Assembly (NCBI GenBank): GCA_013289415.1
Contig: JABDAB010000016.1
Location: forward strand, 1-34,131
Length of the DNA: 34,131 nucleotides
Origin: Gammaproteobacteria bacterium
GTDB lineage: Bacteria > Pseudomonadota > Gammaproteobacteria > Legionellales > Legionellaceae
Direction of reading: 5' to 3'
Part shown: positions 8,585 to 17,617 of the stretch, in pieces
How positions within the stretch are numbered: position 1 is the stretch's first letter
How the letters are laid out: every line of letters begins with the position of its first letter
Notes under the pieces: model-generated
Database searches by the model: none
What the model saw: only the letters and a program-made list of their open reading frames with translations
Told to the model about the DNA's origin: nothing
Made by a program: the position numbers and the translations under genes

Positions 8585-8678
8585 TGTAACTCCCCACGTC
8601 ATCCTGAACGCAGTGAAGGATCTCCCTGCCACTGTCACGAGATATCTCGCTGCGCTCGGGATGACGTGGGGAGTTACA
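8585..8678. repeat. MITE-like inverted repeat with near-perfect 20-bp ends
   Basis: The left arm 8585-8604 (TGTAACTCCCCACGTCATCC) is the exact reverse complement of 8659-8678. Inward, the arms remain partly complementary (GAACGCAGTGAAGGATCTC against GAGATATCTCGCTGCGCTC). The whole 94-bp unit folds into one hairpin. It sits between the barrel gene and the thaumatin-like gene, 20 bases upstream of the latter's start, so it is in a position to weaken or separate their transcription. It resembles short non-autonomous repeats carrying a 'GTCATCCTGA' end seen in many bacterial genomes. Confidence 0.8.
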
Positions 8679-8684
8679 TTGAAG

Positions 8685-9413
8685 TTATAATAGGTAGGTC
8701 AGTCCTGCTAACCAAGTCCCTGAATGCGCGGATGTATCAATACCCGCTGTAGTAGATAATAAAGCCGTTCTTGTATTTGTCTTGGCAGAGCCTAATCCCG
8801 CATATAAATAGCGAAATGACAAACCTACCCTGTCAGACAAGGCGAACTTTACACCACCACCTACATTGTATGCCAGTTGGAAAACGGTATTGCTAGTCAT
8901 TTTTTGAGCAACCTCCCAAGCGGCATCTGAATCAGGTGTCGTGGAATAATTGATGGTGTTGGCTGAGAAACCAATGCCGGCTTCAAGGAAGGGATATAAT
9001 CGTGGGCCAATGGAATGAAAAGTCCACTCACTATCCGCCATCAAGCGCGTGCTTTTAAATGTCAGTCGGTAGGTAGAGTAATCGAGTGTACCATAATCTA
9101 ACAGATCACCTGTTTGAGTGCTGGGTAGATGAAGCAAATCTAACCCAACAGAGACATCATGCAAATAGCTTGGTAATAGAAAACGATACGCCGCCCCAAA
9201 ACCCCACGCAAAATTGGACGTACCACTATTTGTTGGTGACAGCACTTCAAGCTGATCGCCAAACAACATATAATTACTTGAATCAAGACTTGTATCCGCT
9301 ACGCCTCCATAAGCACTAAGTTGAACTCCAGAAGTATTTACATCTGCAAATACTAATGCAGGCCCTCCACTGATCATGAGTGCAAATAATGCGTTAGAAT
9401 AATTTTTAAACAC
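8685..9413 (-). CDS. Outer-membrane beta-barrel protein
   Basis: 242 residues from a GTG start at 9413, eight bases after AAGGA. This start gives a normal signal peptide (FKNYSNALFALMISGGPALVFA/D). An in-frame ATG at 9509 adds 32 residues that spoil it and run into the integrase scrap. The mature protein shows regular amphipathic strands (AYGGVADTSL, WGFGAAYRFLLP, LYPFLEAGIGFSANTI, VGLSFRYLYAGLG) and ends GTWLAGLTYLL, typical of an eight- to ten-stranded barrel of the opacity/OmpA-like type. The function is not predictable. It may share a transcript with the thaumatin-like gene downstream, across the 94-bp inverted repeat. Confidence 0.75.
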   Translation of the reverse strand: MFKNYSNALFALMISGGPALVFADVNTSGVQLSAYGGVADTSLDSSNYMLFGDQLEVLSPTNSGTSNFAWGFGAAYRFLLPSYLHDVSVGLDLLHLPSTQTGDLLDYGTLDYSTYRLTFKSTRLMADSEWTFHSIGPRLYPFLEAGIGFSANTINYSTTPDSDAAWEVAQKMTSNTVFQLAYNVGGGVKFALSDRVGLSFRYLYAGLGSAKTNTRTALLSTTAGIDTSAHSGTWLAGLTYLL

Positions 9414-9499
9414 GGCAGAAGTCCTTATCTGTTTGGTTGGTACATAGACAACATGAATGCTAACAAATACAAATTGATTCTTCAAATAGAAATGGCAGT

Positions 9500-9626
9500 A
9501 TGAAACCACCTAAAAAAATAAAAAACAGTGCTCGTCGCGTTCGTGAGTATTTAACGCCTGCAGAGATCGACACACTCAACCGGGTTTAAACTGGCTAATG
9601 ATGGACGCGATACCCGCAGCATTTAA
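9500..9626 (+). pseudogene. Remnant of a tyrosine recombinase (integrase) gene
   Basis: Starting at the ATG at 9500 the frame reads KNSARRVREYLTPAEID, the common opening of small phage-type or FimB-like integrases. It hits a stop after LNRV. One base over, the reading continues KLANDGRDTRSI, which matches the next part of the same family (GR-x-G-x-RD). So one frameshift and loss of the whole catalytic half have occurred. No Arg/His/Tyr catalytic residues remain. It sits directly before the glycosyltransferase gene. Confidence 0.55.
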
Positions 9627-9699
9627 TCGAAAAATACTCAATACTCCTCGCGTGGTCTATATTATAACTACAAGAGGCTAATATGAAAATGTAATCATT

Positions 9700-11727
9700 A
9701 TGCAAATTACTCAAGAACAGTTTAATGAATTGGTTTTTTTTGCATTGCAAGTACACAGTGCCAAATTGCAATCTAGGGACTGGGTTAGCGGCTCATATGA
9801 GCGTATAGATTCATCTGGAAGGTCCCACTCTAATCAGGCTCGCCTTACAGATATGAGAGAAATTTTTGCAAGTGGTCTGTTTTGTGCACGATTTCACTGG
9901 GTAGAATCAACTTCCATAACGAATCATTTATATCAGCGTTTCGAACATCATAGTCAATATGCAAAACAATTGTTTAACAACATTGAAAAAATTGCAGGTG
10001 ATGCGTGGAACAGCGGTACTTGGCCTTCATTTTTAGATTGTTTGAGTATCTCCGCAAAAACTAGTGATGATCTTAAGAATGATAAGGATCAAGTTCCGAC
10101 GTCAATGTTGCCAACGGTTTTTGATGGTCCGCATACAGGCGGATTGTCTGAAAAAGAATATTTAGATGCATACAAGGACTATAAACCAAGGATAATTAAT
10201 AAACTTAATGAGTATTTTCAGTGTAATTATGATTATACTTATCTGGGTAATGACAAACCTTGGATTATCAGGCATTTTCTGGAAATTTATGTGCCTGAAA
10301 TACTCTCAACAATCGTTACCACATCCGCTCTTTATTATTTTAATCCTTTATCCATATTTGCCAAGGTCATTGCTATTAATTTTCCATCATGGTTAACAGG
10401 TTCGGATATATCCTATATTGCAGCTTTCAAGCTTTTGGAACAAACACCATTTTCAACAGGTGAGCCGGAATATGTATTCAATCCACATCGCCATGTCAAA
10501 ATTTGGTTGAGCAAGAATAAAGATCAATTTTTGAATCAGGAAAATCAACTTCGTTTAGTTAAGATGCGCGCGGATAACCCTGAGGATGAAATTAACTTGG
10601 TTTATTCTGGACAACTGCTTTCAGAACAAGCACGACAAGATTTAGAACTTTTTTGCAAAAAACACAAGATAAACCCGGTATGCATCGAAGAGGATGTTAT
10701 CCCGAAATGTAAAAACAATGTCAATGAACAAAAACTGGTTAAATTATACCAGGATGAAATCAATTCGCTGGCCTACGAAGGCAATTTGGCTGCGGCAAGT
10801 GATATTTTAAGATGGTTAAGCCCTGTTTACTCATTGGGAACATACAGCGATCTGGATGTATCCGTCAAAACGAAAAAAGCGCCACTAGGTAAAGTAGTTT
10901 CAAGCCCACTCTTGTTGAATATTGGAAGTATAAAATGCACGGATAAATTGGAAGCTCTTTTTTATAACAATGATAGAATTTCAATCGTGGATCCAAAATC
11001 CGCAGCGAAGCAAATAGAAAAAATCCAGGAAACCATTATTAATAACTGTGAATCTGACCAATGCTTTCAGTCGGCAATAGACAGAATACAAAAAATTAGT
11101 CAAACAGTAACTGGAGAGAACGTTCTTACTTCTGAAGAGTTGTTTTTATCAGTTTTGAATTACATCAAAACCAATTATCAAATTAAAAACATGCCTCATT
11201 TACGAAGCGTAATTCAGGATTTAACTAACACTAAAGACTCTTGTATAGAATTGTTTACACGGTCAGGAGGTAACCTGATAATTCCTGACAACGAATCCAA
11301 GCTGGAAACACTTAAAGCATTAAAGAACATGCAAGAAAACTTGCTTAAATATTGTGTAATGTACACTACAGGCCCAATGATTTTACACAATTTATTTGAT
11401 AAACCAGTAATGTCATCTCATGAGATTGAAAAAGACGTGAGCAGCTATACTTATGAAAATAATAAGTTATCCTCCTGTTTTTCATCAGGCAATGCTATAA
11501 AATTGCATTCACCACCAAATATTTCGGAAATGCAGGGTAAATTAGGAGAGACAAATGATGCCTCTTGGTTGCCTTCCGGAGGAGAACATGTCCAGTTAAG
11601 AGAAGAAAATTTACATCAAAAAGCTCGCGTAATACAAAAACACTTTAAAAAAACAATGCAAAACAGGGAAACAGAAAAAAATGAAACAGAGAGCATCAAT
11701 AAAAATTCTCCCAAAAGCACGAATTGA
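9700..11727 (+). CDS. Predicted effector glycosyltransferase with a DXD motif and an IQ-like C-terminus
   Basis: 675 residues, soluble. The middle region reads HVKIWLSKNKDQF, then Rossmann-like strands, then NLAAASDILRWL and TYSDLDVSV. This is the arrangement of GT-A sugar transferases of the TcdA/TcdB and Gly_transf_sug type, where the two Asp (D384 and D386) hold the metal and the nucleotide sugar, and D368 of AASD also contacts it. The last 60 residues are charged and contain ARVIQKHFKKTMQNR, close to a calmodulin-binding IQ motif. Residues 1-230 are unrecognised. The ATG at 9700 has no good Shine-Dalgarno. AAGAGG at about 9671 serves a three-codon frame just upstream. Host-directed glucosylation is inferred from the fold and the neighbours. 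The sugar and target are unknown. Confidence 0.7.
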   Translation: MQITQEQFNELVFFALQVHSAKLQSRDWVSGSYERIDSSGRSHSNQARLTDMREIFASGLFCARFHWVESTSITNHLYQRFEHHSQYAKQLFNNIEKIAGDAWNSGTWPSFLDCLSISAKTSDDLKNDKDQVPTSMLPTVFDGPHTGGLSEKEYLDAYKDYKPRIINKLNEYFQCNYDYTYLGNDKPWIIRHFLEIYVPEILSTIVTTSALYYFNPLSIFAKVIAINFPSWLTGSDISYIAAFKLLEQTPFSTGEPEYVFNPHRHVKIWLSKNKDQFLNQENQLRLVKMRADNPEDEINLVYSGQLLSEQARQDLELFCKKHKINPVCIEEDVIPKCKNNVNEQKLVKLYQDEINSLAYEGNLAAASDILRWLSPVYSLGTYSDLDVSVKTKKAPLGKVVSSPLLLNIGSIKCTDKLEALFYNNDRISIVDPKSAAKQIEKIQETIINNCESDQCFQSAIDRIQKISQTVTGENVLTSEELFLSVLNYIKTNYQIKNMPHLRSVIQDLTNTKDSCIELFTRSGGNLIIPDNESKLETLKALKNMQENLLKYCVMYTTGPMILHNLFDKPVMSSHEIEKDVSSYTYENNKLSSCFSSGNAIKLHSPPNISEMQGKLGETNDASWLPSGGEHVQLREENLHQKARVIQKHFKKTMQNRETEKNETESINKNSPKSTN

Positions 11728-11893
11728 TAACAGGAACAATTCATATTTATAAATAATAAAACAATCATTGTGGTTGTTAATCTTAGGGTCTGGGGTATAT
11801 ATAGCTTATGGGGCAATATTGCTATCCCCTATAGCTTGTGCGGCTCGGTGTTTTAGCGCCGACACGCCAGTAGAAATTACGAATGCTCCCGGA

Positions 11894-11940
11894 CTGTCAA
11901 CTCCATTATTGTAGTGGATCTTGTTGACAGGACAATACTA
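11894..11940. repeat. Imperfect inverted repeat between convergent genes
   Basis: CTGTCAAC (11894-11901) is inverted at 11933-11940, and TCCA/TGGA pair further in. It lies in the 291-base gap between the glycosyltransferase and ankyrin-kinase genes, which converge here. There is no T-run after either arm, so it is not a clear terminator. Nothing else is seen in the gap except short direct repeats (TATAGCTT) near 11797 and 11841. Confidence 0.35.
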
Positions 11941-12018
11941 AAATATATTCACTTTCCAACCGTTACGAGAGCATTTTTAATATCGCGCTTTTTCAAGTAT
12001 TAGAGTTGATCCGTATTG

Positions 12019-14562
12019 CTAATTATATGCTTTTGCATCAATCTCTACCCAATCATCCTCTGAGTAGCTGTAGTCCTCAGCGCTAATTTCTATTTTGTCA
12101 TTTCCAGATAAAGTCATTTCGCCTAACGCAAGTTTATATTCAATAGATAGTTCCTCAATGAAATCATTTAATTCAGGTCTTTTTTCTGCAGACCGGCTCA
12201 AGGCTCTTTGAATGAATCGTATTACAGAAGGAAAGGTTTCGACTAATTCTGAACCCAGCGGATGAGAATATAAAATATTATCTAGCATATGGGCAAGTGA
12301 GAAAATGTCTTGGTTTTTATGCGGCTTTAAGAATAATGAAAATATCCGTGAGGAGAATATTGTAGTAGGCCCAATTCGCTCTGGCGGGTAATGTGGACTT
12401 TCACCTGTAAGAGTTGGGTTTGTTTTCCATAAGGAATAAGACATTCCAAAATCGATGTACTTGACTTTTATATCATGACCAGTAGTAGCAATTAAAAGAT
12501 TATCCAATTTGATATCGCCATGAATGATATTATTATTATGCAGTGCATTCAGAGATTCGGCCATGAGAAGAATAGTCTTAGCAAGAGTATTTTTACATTG
12601 AATTTTAGTAATATACAAAGGAGCTGGCTCTCCCTCAAGATACTCCATGACCAAGCGATTTGTGTACTTATTCTTGCCCAAGAAGTCTTTTCTAAAGCTA
12701 AATGTCTTGTATAGGCCTGATGAAGGATAAGTCTGCGCCATAAATCTTGCTTCTTCTTGAAGTTGTTCTTCATAAGCTTCAATTAATGCCTTGGAGTTAG
12801 GATTGTTTTCATCGATTAAATTCTCTTTTAAAGATTTAATCGCAACGTGGTCTCCTTTTGTACTAACAAAATCTCTTACATCTCCATATGCCCCACCTCC
12901 TAATGCTCTATGGGGTGTATATACGGTCGATTCACCAGTTGTGCGATTAATTTGTGCAAAAAATGAAGGTCTACGATCAGCTCGTTTATAATAATTTATA
13001 TTTGGATCACGACTGTAACTATTAATAATTAACTTTTCAATTCTTTTGTTATTCAACAGTAGATTTGCTTTTTCTGGTGCTTGTATAATGAATTCTAGTG
13101 CATGCTTGCCTGTCTTAATATTATTAAGTATTTTTTCTTGATTTTGGCCATGAAGTAATTGATCCTGAGTTTGATCATTAATTCTAAGCATTTGTATCAT
13201 TAACAGGTTTGCAACAAAATAATGGTTATTTTCAATAGCTTGATCAATAGGGGTTTTTATCTTTCCTCGTTGATTGGAGCCTAAATTTAAATCAGCCCCT
13301 TGATCGATTAAATATAGAGCTACACTATCATGTCCGGCGCTGGCAGCTATAAAAAGTGGTGTTTCTCCTTTGTGGTTGATTTGGTTAAGTAACTCGGGAT
13401 TTGTTTGATGGTGTTCCTCAAAAAGGAACTTAACGATTTCAACATGTCCATTTTGTGCTGCAATGTGAATGAGTTGCATTCCATGCAGCGGTAGTATAGT
13501 CGCTCCAGTCTGGATCAAGAGTTTTACGATTGCGCAATGGCCTTTTTCTATGGCCCAATGCAGTGCCGTGTAATCATGATGCGGGCTGCCAAGTTTATTC
13601 GTTGCAACATTTAAGTCAGCATTTTTAGAGATTAAATATTGAACAGCCTCTATGTGGCCACGACTTGCTGCCCATAATAGTGCGGTTTGTCCATTGGTAT
13701 CAATTTGATTCAGCGCAGTACAGCTATTTTTATAGTACTCTTCTAATAGAAATTGAAGGGTTTCAATACCCTTATTGTGAACAGCTAGATGTATGGGTTG
13801 TAACCCATTCAATGGTAGAGGTATTGCGCCAGCTTGTATTAAAATCCTCACGACAGCACAATGGCCGCCTGTAATAGCCCAATGTAACACATTTTTTTCA
13901 TGAGATTCTGTACCAGGATTGATTGTTATTGAAACTAAATTAGCGTTTAATGAAATTAAAAATTGAACAATATCAACGTGTCCTCGACTTGCTGCCCATA
14001 AAATAGGAGTTTGCTCAAAAGCATCTTTTTTATCTAACAAACTTGAATTTTTTTTAATTAATAGTTGGATTATTTCCAAACATCCATTTCGAGCAGCAAT
14101 GTGAATTGGATGAAAATTTATATCTCCTACAAGTACATCAATCGTAGCGCCCGCATTTAATAAAATGTTTACTATGGCACAATGTTTTTTTTCAACAGCC
14201 CAATATAATCCCGATTTTCCATGATGCGGATTATCCGACTTCATTGTCGTTGTATGATTTAAAGATGCACCCATTGAAACCAAGGATTGCACGACATCTG
14301 TATGACCGAGCTTGGCGGCGAATATTAGAGCTGTCTGGCCATAACTATCAATTTGATTTAACGCTTTAGGTTTCTGCTCACAAATAAATTGAATAATGTC
14401 TAAGCGATTATACTGCGCTGCTACATGGATAGGATAAAGCTTGGTACTTCCCAATACAGACATCAGAATAGCATTGCTATTCGATGCTAACGTCTTGATA
14501 GTAGAAATGTCATTATCTTTAATGGCTTTTATTAAACTGAGTGTTTGTAGCACAGAAATCAT
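12019..14562 (-). CDS. Ankyrin-repeat / Ser-Thr protein kinase effector
   Basis: 847 residues. The ATG at 14562 follows AAGAG at good spacing. About twelve ankyrin repeats fill residues 40-455, arranged as four modules of three. The first repeat of each module carries P/L-I-H-x-A at 44, 152, 256 and 364. A complete kinase domain spans roughly 550-800. It has the glycine loop LGGGAYGDV (555-562), the lysine of HVAIKSL (K576), the catalytic loop HGDIKLDN (H681, D683, K685, N688) and DFG (D704-G706). All ATP and metal residues are present. HGD in place of HRD suggests a kinase not needing activation-loop phosphorylation. The tail is acidic (YSEDDWVEIDA). It should phosphorylate host proteins selected by the ankyrins. 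A plain ankyrin protein is excluded by the intact motifs. Confidence 0.85.
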   Translation of the reverse strand: MISVLQTLSLIKAIKDNDISTIKTLASNSNAILMSVLGSTKLYPIHVAAQYNRLDIIQFICEQKPKALNQIDSYGQTALIFAAKLGHTDVVQSLVSMGASLNHTTTMKSDNPHHGKSGLYWAVEKKHCAIVNILLNAGATIDVLVGDINFHPIHIAARNGCLEIIQLLIKKNSSLLDKKDAFEQTPILWAASRGHVDIVQFLISLNANLVSITINPGTESHEKNVLHWAITGGHCAVVRILIQAGAIPLPLNGLQPIHLAVHNKGIETLQFLLEEYYKNSCTALNQIDTNGQTALLWAASRGHIEAVQYLISKNADLNVATNKLGSPHHDYTALHWAIEKGHCAIVKLLIQTGATILPLHGMQLIHIAAQNGHVEIVKFLFEEHHQTNPELLNQINHKGETPLFIAASAGHDSVALYLIDQGADLNLGSNQRGKIKTPIDQAIENNHYFVANLLMIQMLRINDQTQDQLLHGQNQEKILNNIKTGKHALEFIIQAPEKANLLLNNKRIEKLIINSYSRDPNINYYKRADRRPSFFAQINRTTGESTVYTPHRALGGGAYGDVRDFVSTKGDHVAIKSLKENLIDENNPNSKALIEAYEEQLQEEARFMAQTYPSSGLYKTFSFRKDFLGKNKYTNRLVMEYLEGEPAPLYITKIQCKNTLAKTILLMAESLNALHNNNIIHGDIKLDNLLIATTGHDIKVKYIDFGMSYSLWKTNPTLTGESPHYPPERIGPTTIFSSRIFSLFLKPHKNQDIFSLAHMLDNILYSHPLGSELVETFPSVIRFIQRALSRSAEKRPELNDFIEELSIEYKLALGEMTLSGNDKIEISAEDYSYSEDDWVEIDAKAYN

Positions 14563-14727
14563 TTTAATTCTCTTAGATTACGGCTCATAAGGGAGTCACT
14601 TCAATTTTCTCACCAATACGAACTTTACGATACTTAAATAGAGCGGGTCCCGATTAGGAACCCCCAAAAATGCTCAGCCTAAAAATTTGAGTTGCTGCGT
14701 TATTCTGAAGACCCTATTTGTTTATTT

Positions 14728-15780
14728 TTAGCCTCGATTTGCCTTGTAAGTATTACTGCCTTGACCAAACGCACTGTGCAACATCATTTCATCACTAATA
14801 TCTTCGTCTTCGATGGGTGGTTTTAATACGAAGAGATCAATGTATTTCTTTGTTTTAATATATGCTTGCTTTTCTTTGTTTACATAATGATCTATTTCTT
14901 GTTTTAACTCGCGATCAGGAATTAAATTTTCGCGGTATAAAGGTCCCTGCTCAATGGGATGAATATTTCTTTTGTTCAACCAGTCATGAATCGATTTCTT
15001 ATCAAAACGCGCTAGATGTTGTCGACTAAAGGTTGGATTATCCATAATTTGATAAGAAATTGGGCAAGAGAAGCGCTCGGGTACATTAGAGACCCCCATT
15101 TTTTCTAATATTTGTGCATTACTACGTTTATTAAGTTCTTTAATCGCTATGATGTGCGCGGGATCAAGCGTTACATTCGCACTTTTTGCTGCATCTAAGA
15201 CATACTCTGTCATTGTGGATGATAAAAGACGTGTAAGTTCAATTCGGTAGTTGTCTAATAATTGTCCAAGAAAGATTGGCGCAACAAGTAATATAGTATA
15301 GAAGGATGCTGTCGTCTCGATTTCTTCAGATGTCATGTTGATAGCACGCAAGAGACGGCACAAGGCGATTACTCCTATAGTACTGCCAAGCGATAGGGTA
15401 TTGCAGTAAGTGCCGAAGGTAACTAAAGGTAAGAGTCCCATTTTAGGGGACACCAAGTTATGAAGTTTCGCTTCGATTAAGGGTTGTATAAGTTTATCCG
15501 CCTCTTGCGCTCGACGTAATGCTTCTAACCATTGATCTTGAGTACCGTTGCTGCTTTGAGCGGTGTTTAATGCTTCTTGTGTGGTATGCATTAGAGTATA
15601 TGCATCAGCTGTTTGTTCACGACGATGCTGTAATACTTCTTGGTATAGGTTGATAGGGACAAAACCCCCTACGTTGAGAGGTAAATCCCGTATTTCTTTA
15701 TCAATGGCTTCGAGCTCTTCTCGCTCATTGGAACTGAGTTGCAGTCCTAGTTTTTTACCGAGTGTTTTAAATAATTTCAT
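14728..15780 (-). CDS. Membrane-anchored U-box protein, predicted E3 ubiquitin ligase
   Basis: 350 residues. The C-terminal half has a good U-box at 235-303: RFSCPISYQIMDNPTFS, then an aromatic-Asp (RFDKKSIHDWL), then the charged end NLIPDRELKQEI. This matches the C-P-I...D-P...I-x-x-W...P-N-x-x-L-K order. Two hydrophobic stretches, about 115-145 and 158-175, can form a membrane hairpin. Residues 20-110 look helical or coiled. The Legionella U-box proteins LubX and GobX set the precedent for bacterial ligases of this kind, and GobX also associates with host membrane. So a role in ubiquitinating proteins at a host organelle is a fair inference. The neighbouring ankyrin-kinase gene is on the same strand, 165 bases downstream, possibly with its own promoter. 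Confidence 0.8.
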   Translation of the reverse strand: MKLFKTLGKKLGLQLSSNEREELEAIDKEIRDLPLNVGGFVPINLYQEVLQHRREQTADAYTLMHTTQEALNTAQSSNGTQDQWLEALRRAQEADKLIQPLIEAKLHNLVSPKMGLLPLVTFGTYCNTLSLGSTIGVIALCRLLRAINMTSEEIETTASFYTILLVAPIFLGQLLDNYRIELTRLLSSTMTEYVLDAAKSANVTLDPAHIIAIKELNKRSNAQILEKMGVSNVPERFSCPISYQIMDNPTFSRQHLARFDKKSIHDWLNKRNIHPIEQGPLYRENLIPDRELKQEIDHYVNKEKQAYIKTKKYIDLFVLKPPIEDEDISDEMMLHSAFGQGSNTYKANRG

Positions 15781-15942
15781 GAGGCGATCTTGATTTAATT
15801 TTATAAATGATGTGCAATATATATCATATAACGCGTTGAGTTGGACAAATTGGAGCGATCTAATAAATAAACTCTATTGATCTGCAATTACGGTTCATAG
15901 TTCATTTTCCTCTAGTATTGCTAATTTAACATTATCTCATAA

Positions 15943-16392
15943 TTAGTGTAGCCCCATGATAGCTTCGATTTCAATAGACGCATTTTTAGGGAGAGCTTTA
16001 ATTTCAATAACTGCGCGTGCTGGATAAGGCTCATGAAAATATTCGCCCATTACTTGATTAATTTCTGAAAAATTATTCAAATCAGCAACATATATTGTTA
16101 ACTTTAATATGTCATTCAAATCCCCTCCAGAAACGCGTGCTATTTCGGATAGATTCGAAAAAACCTGACGCACTTGAACATTAAAATCTCCATTAACAAG
16201 CTGATTCGTTTTAGGATCTATAGGTATTTGACCAGAAATATAAACAGTATCTCCCCATTTAATTGCTTGTGAATAAGTGCCAATGGGTGCGGGCGCATTA
16301 GGTGAAAAAATATTTTCTTTTATATTTCCAGCAATTGTATTTAACGAAATACTCATCAATAATAATGCAAGAAGTCTAGTGATTATAAACAT
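15943..16392 (-). CDS. ridA: RidA-family imine deaminase with an export signal
   Basis: 149 residues. The body is a normal RidA/YjgF/UK114 domain (APAPIGTYSQAI, YISGQIPIDP, KLTIYVAD). The substrate Arg is in PARAVIE (R126) and the paired Glu in EIEAIM (E141), with the same 15-residue spacing as R105/E120 of RidA. These enzymes hydrolyse reactive enamine/imine products of PLP enzymes in the cytosol. Here, however, the first 22 residues (LLALLLMSISLNTIAG/N) form a signal peptide, so the protein should be periplasmic. AGAGGGAG precedes the ATG. It starts 15 bases after the rhodanese gene and is clearly in one operon with it. Confidence 0.85.
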   Translation of the reverse strand: MFIITRLLALLLMSISLNTIAGNIKENIFSPNAPAPIGTYSQAIKWGDTVYISGQIPIDPKTNQLVNGDFNVQVRQVFSNLSEIARVSGGDLNDILKLTIYVADLNNFSEINQVMGEYFHEPYPARAVIEIKALPKNASIEIEAIMGLH

Positions 16393-16407
16393 GATAATTA
16401 GCTCCCT

Positions 16408-16878
16408 CTAAATATTGAATATTGACAGTGATGATTGATGACTAATATAAGCGGTATTTGTCTCTACGATATTATCATAATTTTGCTCTAGATATTTTCT
16501 CAATCCTCCCTCTACAGAGCAAATATTTTTGTATCCCATATCAACCAAACTTGCTGCAGCTAAAACACTTCGATAACCACCACTACAGATAGTGATAATT
16601 TGTTTATTGTCTGACTCAATAAGCGAGATTGTTTTTTCAATGTCTCGTTCTAACACGCCCCTGCTTATATGAACTGAACCTTCAATATAAAAAGCAGCTC
16701 GTTCATCTTGTTCTCGCACGTCAATCAAAATCACATTTGAACAGTCACTATCCATAAGTATTTTAAGCTCTTCTGCAGTTATTTCATGAATATTTTTATC
16801 TGATTTAGCTTGATTTACTACACGTTCAAATATTTCACTGTGTGGCTTTGGTTGTAATCTTCGTGTTGTTCTCGACAT
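16408..16878 (-). CDS. Rhodanese-like sulfurtransferase
   Basis: 156 residues from the ATG at 16878, six bases after GGAG. An open frame extends further upstream to 17070 but has no ribosome site and overlaps a divergent gene. A single rhodanese domain covers about residues 33-130. It has VILIDVREQDE (substrate-side strand and Arg) and the active loop CSGGYRS with Cys98, in the six-residue form typical of sulfur-transferring rhodaneses. No signal peptide is seen. Residue 130 to the end is a low-complexity tail. First gene of a two-gene operon with ridA. A link to sulfur or imine stress is only guessed from that pairing. Confidence 0.8.
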   Translation of the reverse strand: MSRTTRRLQPKPHSEIFERVVNQAKSDKNIHEITAEELKILMDSDCSNVILIDVREQDERAAFYIEGSVHISRGVLERDIEKTISLIESDNKQIITICSGGYRSVLAAASLVDMGYKNICSVEGGLRKYLEQNYDNIVETNTAYISHQSSLSIFNI

Positions 16879-17045
16879 ATTATTTACTCCATCTACAAAA
16901 ATACATGTCAATATAAAGCTATATTTTGCCACTTTTGAACACATAAAGCAACAATTATAGACTTTCGATCCAGGGCCTCCCATTCTAGTTGAAATAATAT
17001 TGACCACATAGTGTAATTGTTGCTGAATTGTAGTGGGATCTAGAG

Positions 17046-17408
17046 ATGCATAATATAATTGAACTATCACAACCTAAAACTGATAAAGTATTTTTTTTTG
17101 TTGGAGCCGGCCCTGCTAATCTTGATTTGGCATTGAAGCTATTGGATAGCAATCCGCATGCGTTGTTTGTCATTTCCGACTATCGACTAAATCCTGAAAT
17201 ATATGATTTTGATCGCGCACAACGTGCTGAAAGAGGTGTTATACAATCTATTTTTAACTCGTTTAAAATAGGTATAACTCTCATTGTCGATAGCTCCTGT
17301 GATGATTACATAAATATACCCACTTTTGCGCTCAAAAGGAATAAAAAACGCGCGAAATGTTCAAAAAGTTCGCCTATTTTACTTTGGGTCAAGCTATTTT
17401 GCAATTAA
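17046..17408 (+). pseudogene. N-terminal fragment of a flavoprotein (FAD/NAD-binding) gene
   Basis: Residues 13-32 (DKVFFFVGAGPANLDLALKL) are a Rossmann dinucleotide-binding beta-alpha unit of the G-x-G-P-A form that opens FAD-dependent monooxygenases and oxidoreductases. It is followed by LNPEIYDFDRAQRAERG. Recognisable sequence ends near residue 85, and the last 30 residues are basic and unlike the family. The remaining 300 or so residues expected are missing. The break point is followed at 17447 by a 16-base sequence that recurs, inverted, at 26639, beside another truncated gene. It may still be translated, but it cannot be a working enzyme. Confidence 0.55.
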
Positions 17409-17617
17409 CAAACATTAACTGTTGTCACTTTTCTAAGTCAATGTCAGCAGATTGTCAAAGTGGATGTCAACGAAGATCTGATACGGAATGGCTTAGTCTT
17501 TGTAAGTGACTAACACTATCGATACGCATCAGACCCATTCTGTGAGATAGAGAGGATGCATTGTCGCTGTTATCTTCATGGCCAACAGTTTCGTTTTATG
17601 TAGGAGTGACACCTTCA

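Noticed and set aside
6542..8678. CRISPR array
   Set aside because: The two palindromes are single, unrelated units without regularly spaced repeats. No cas gene is present.
16879..17070. N-terminal extension of the rhodanese
   Set aside because: No ribosome site, overlaps the divergent flavoprotein scrap, and GGAG with ATG at 16878 gives a normal protein.
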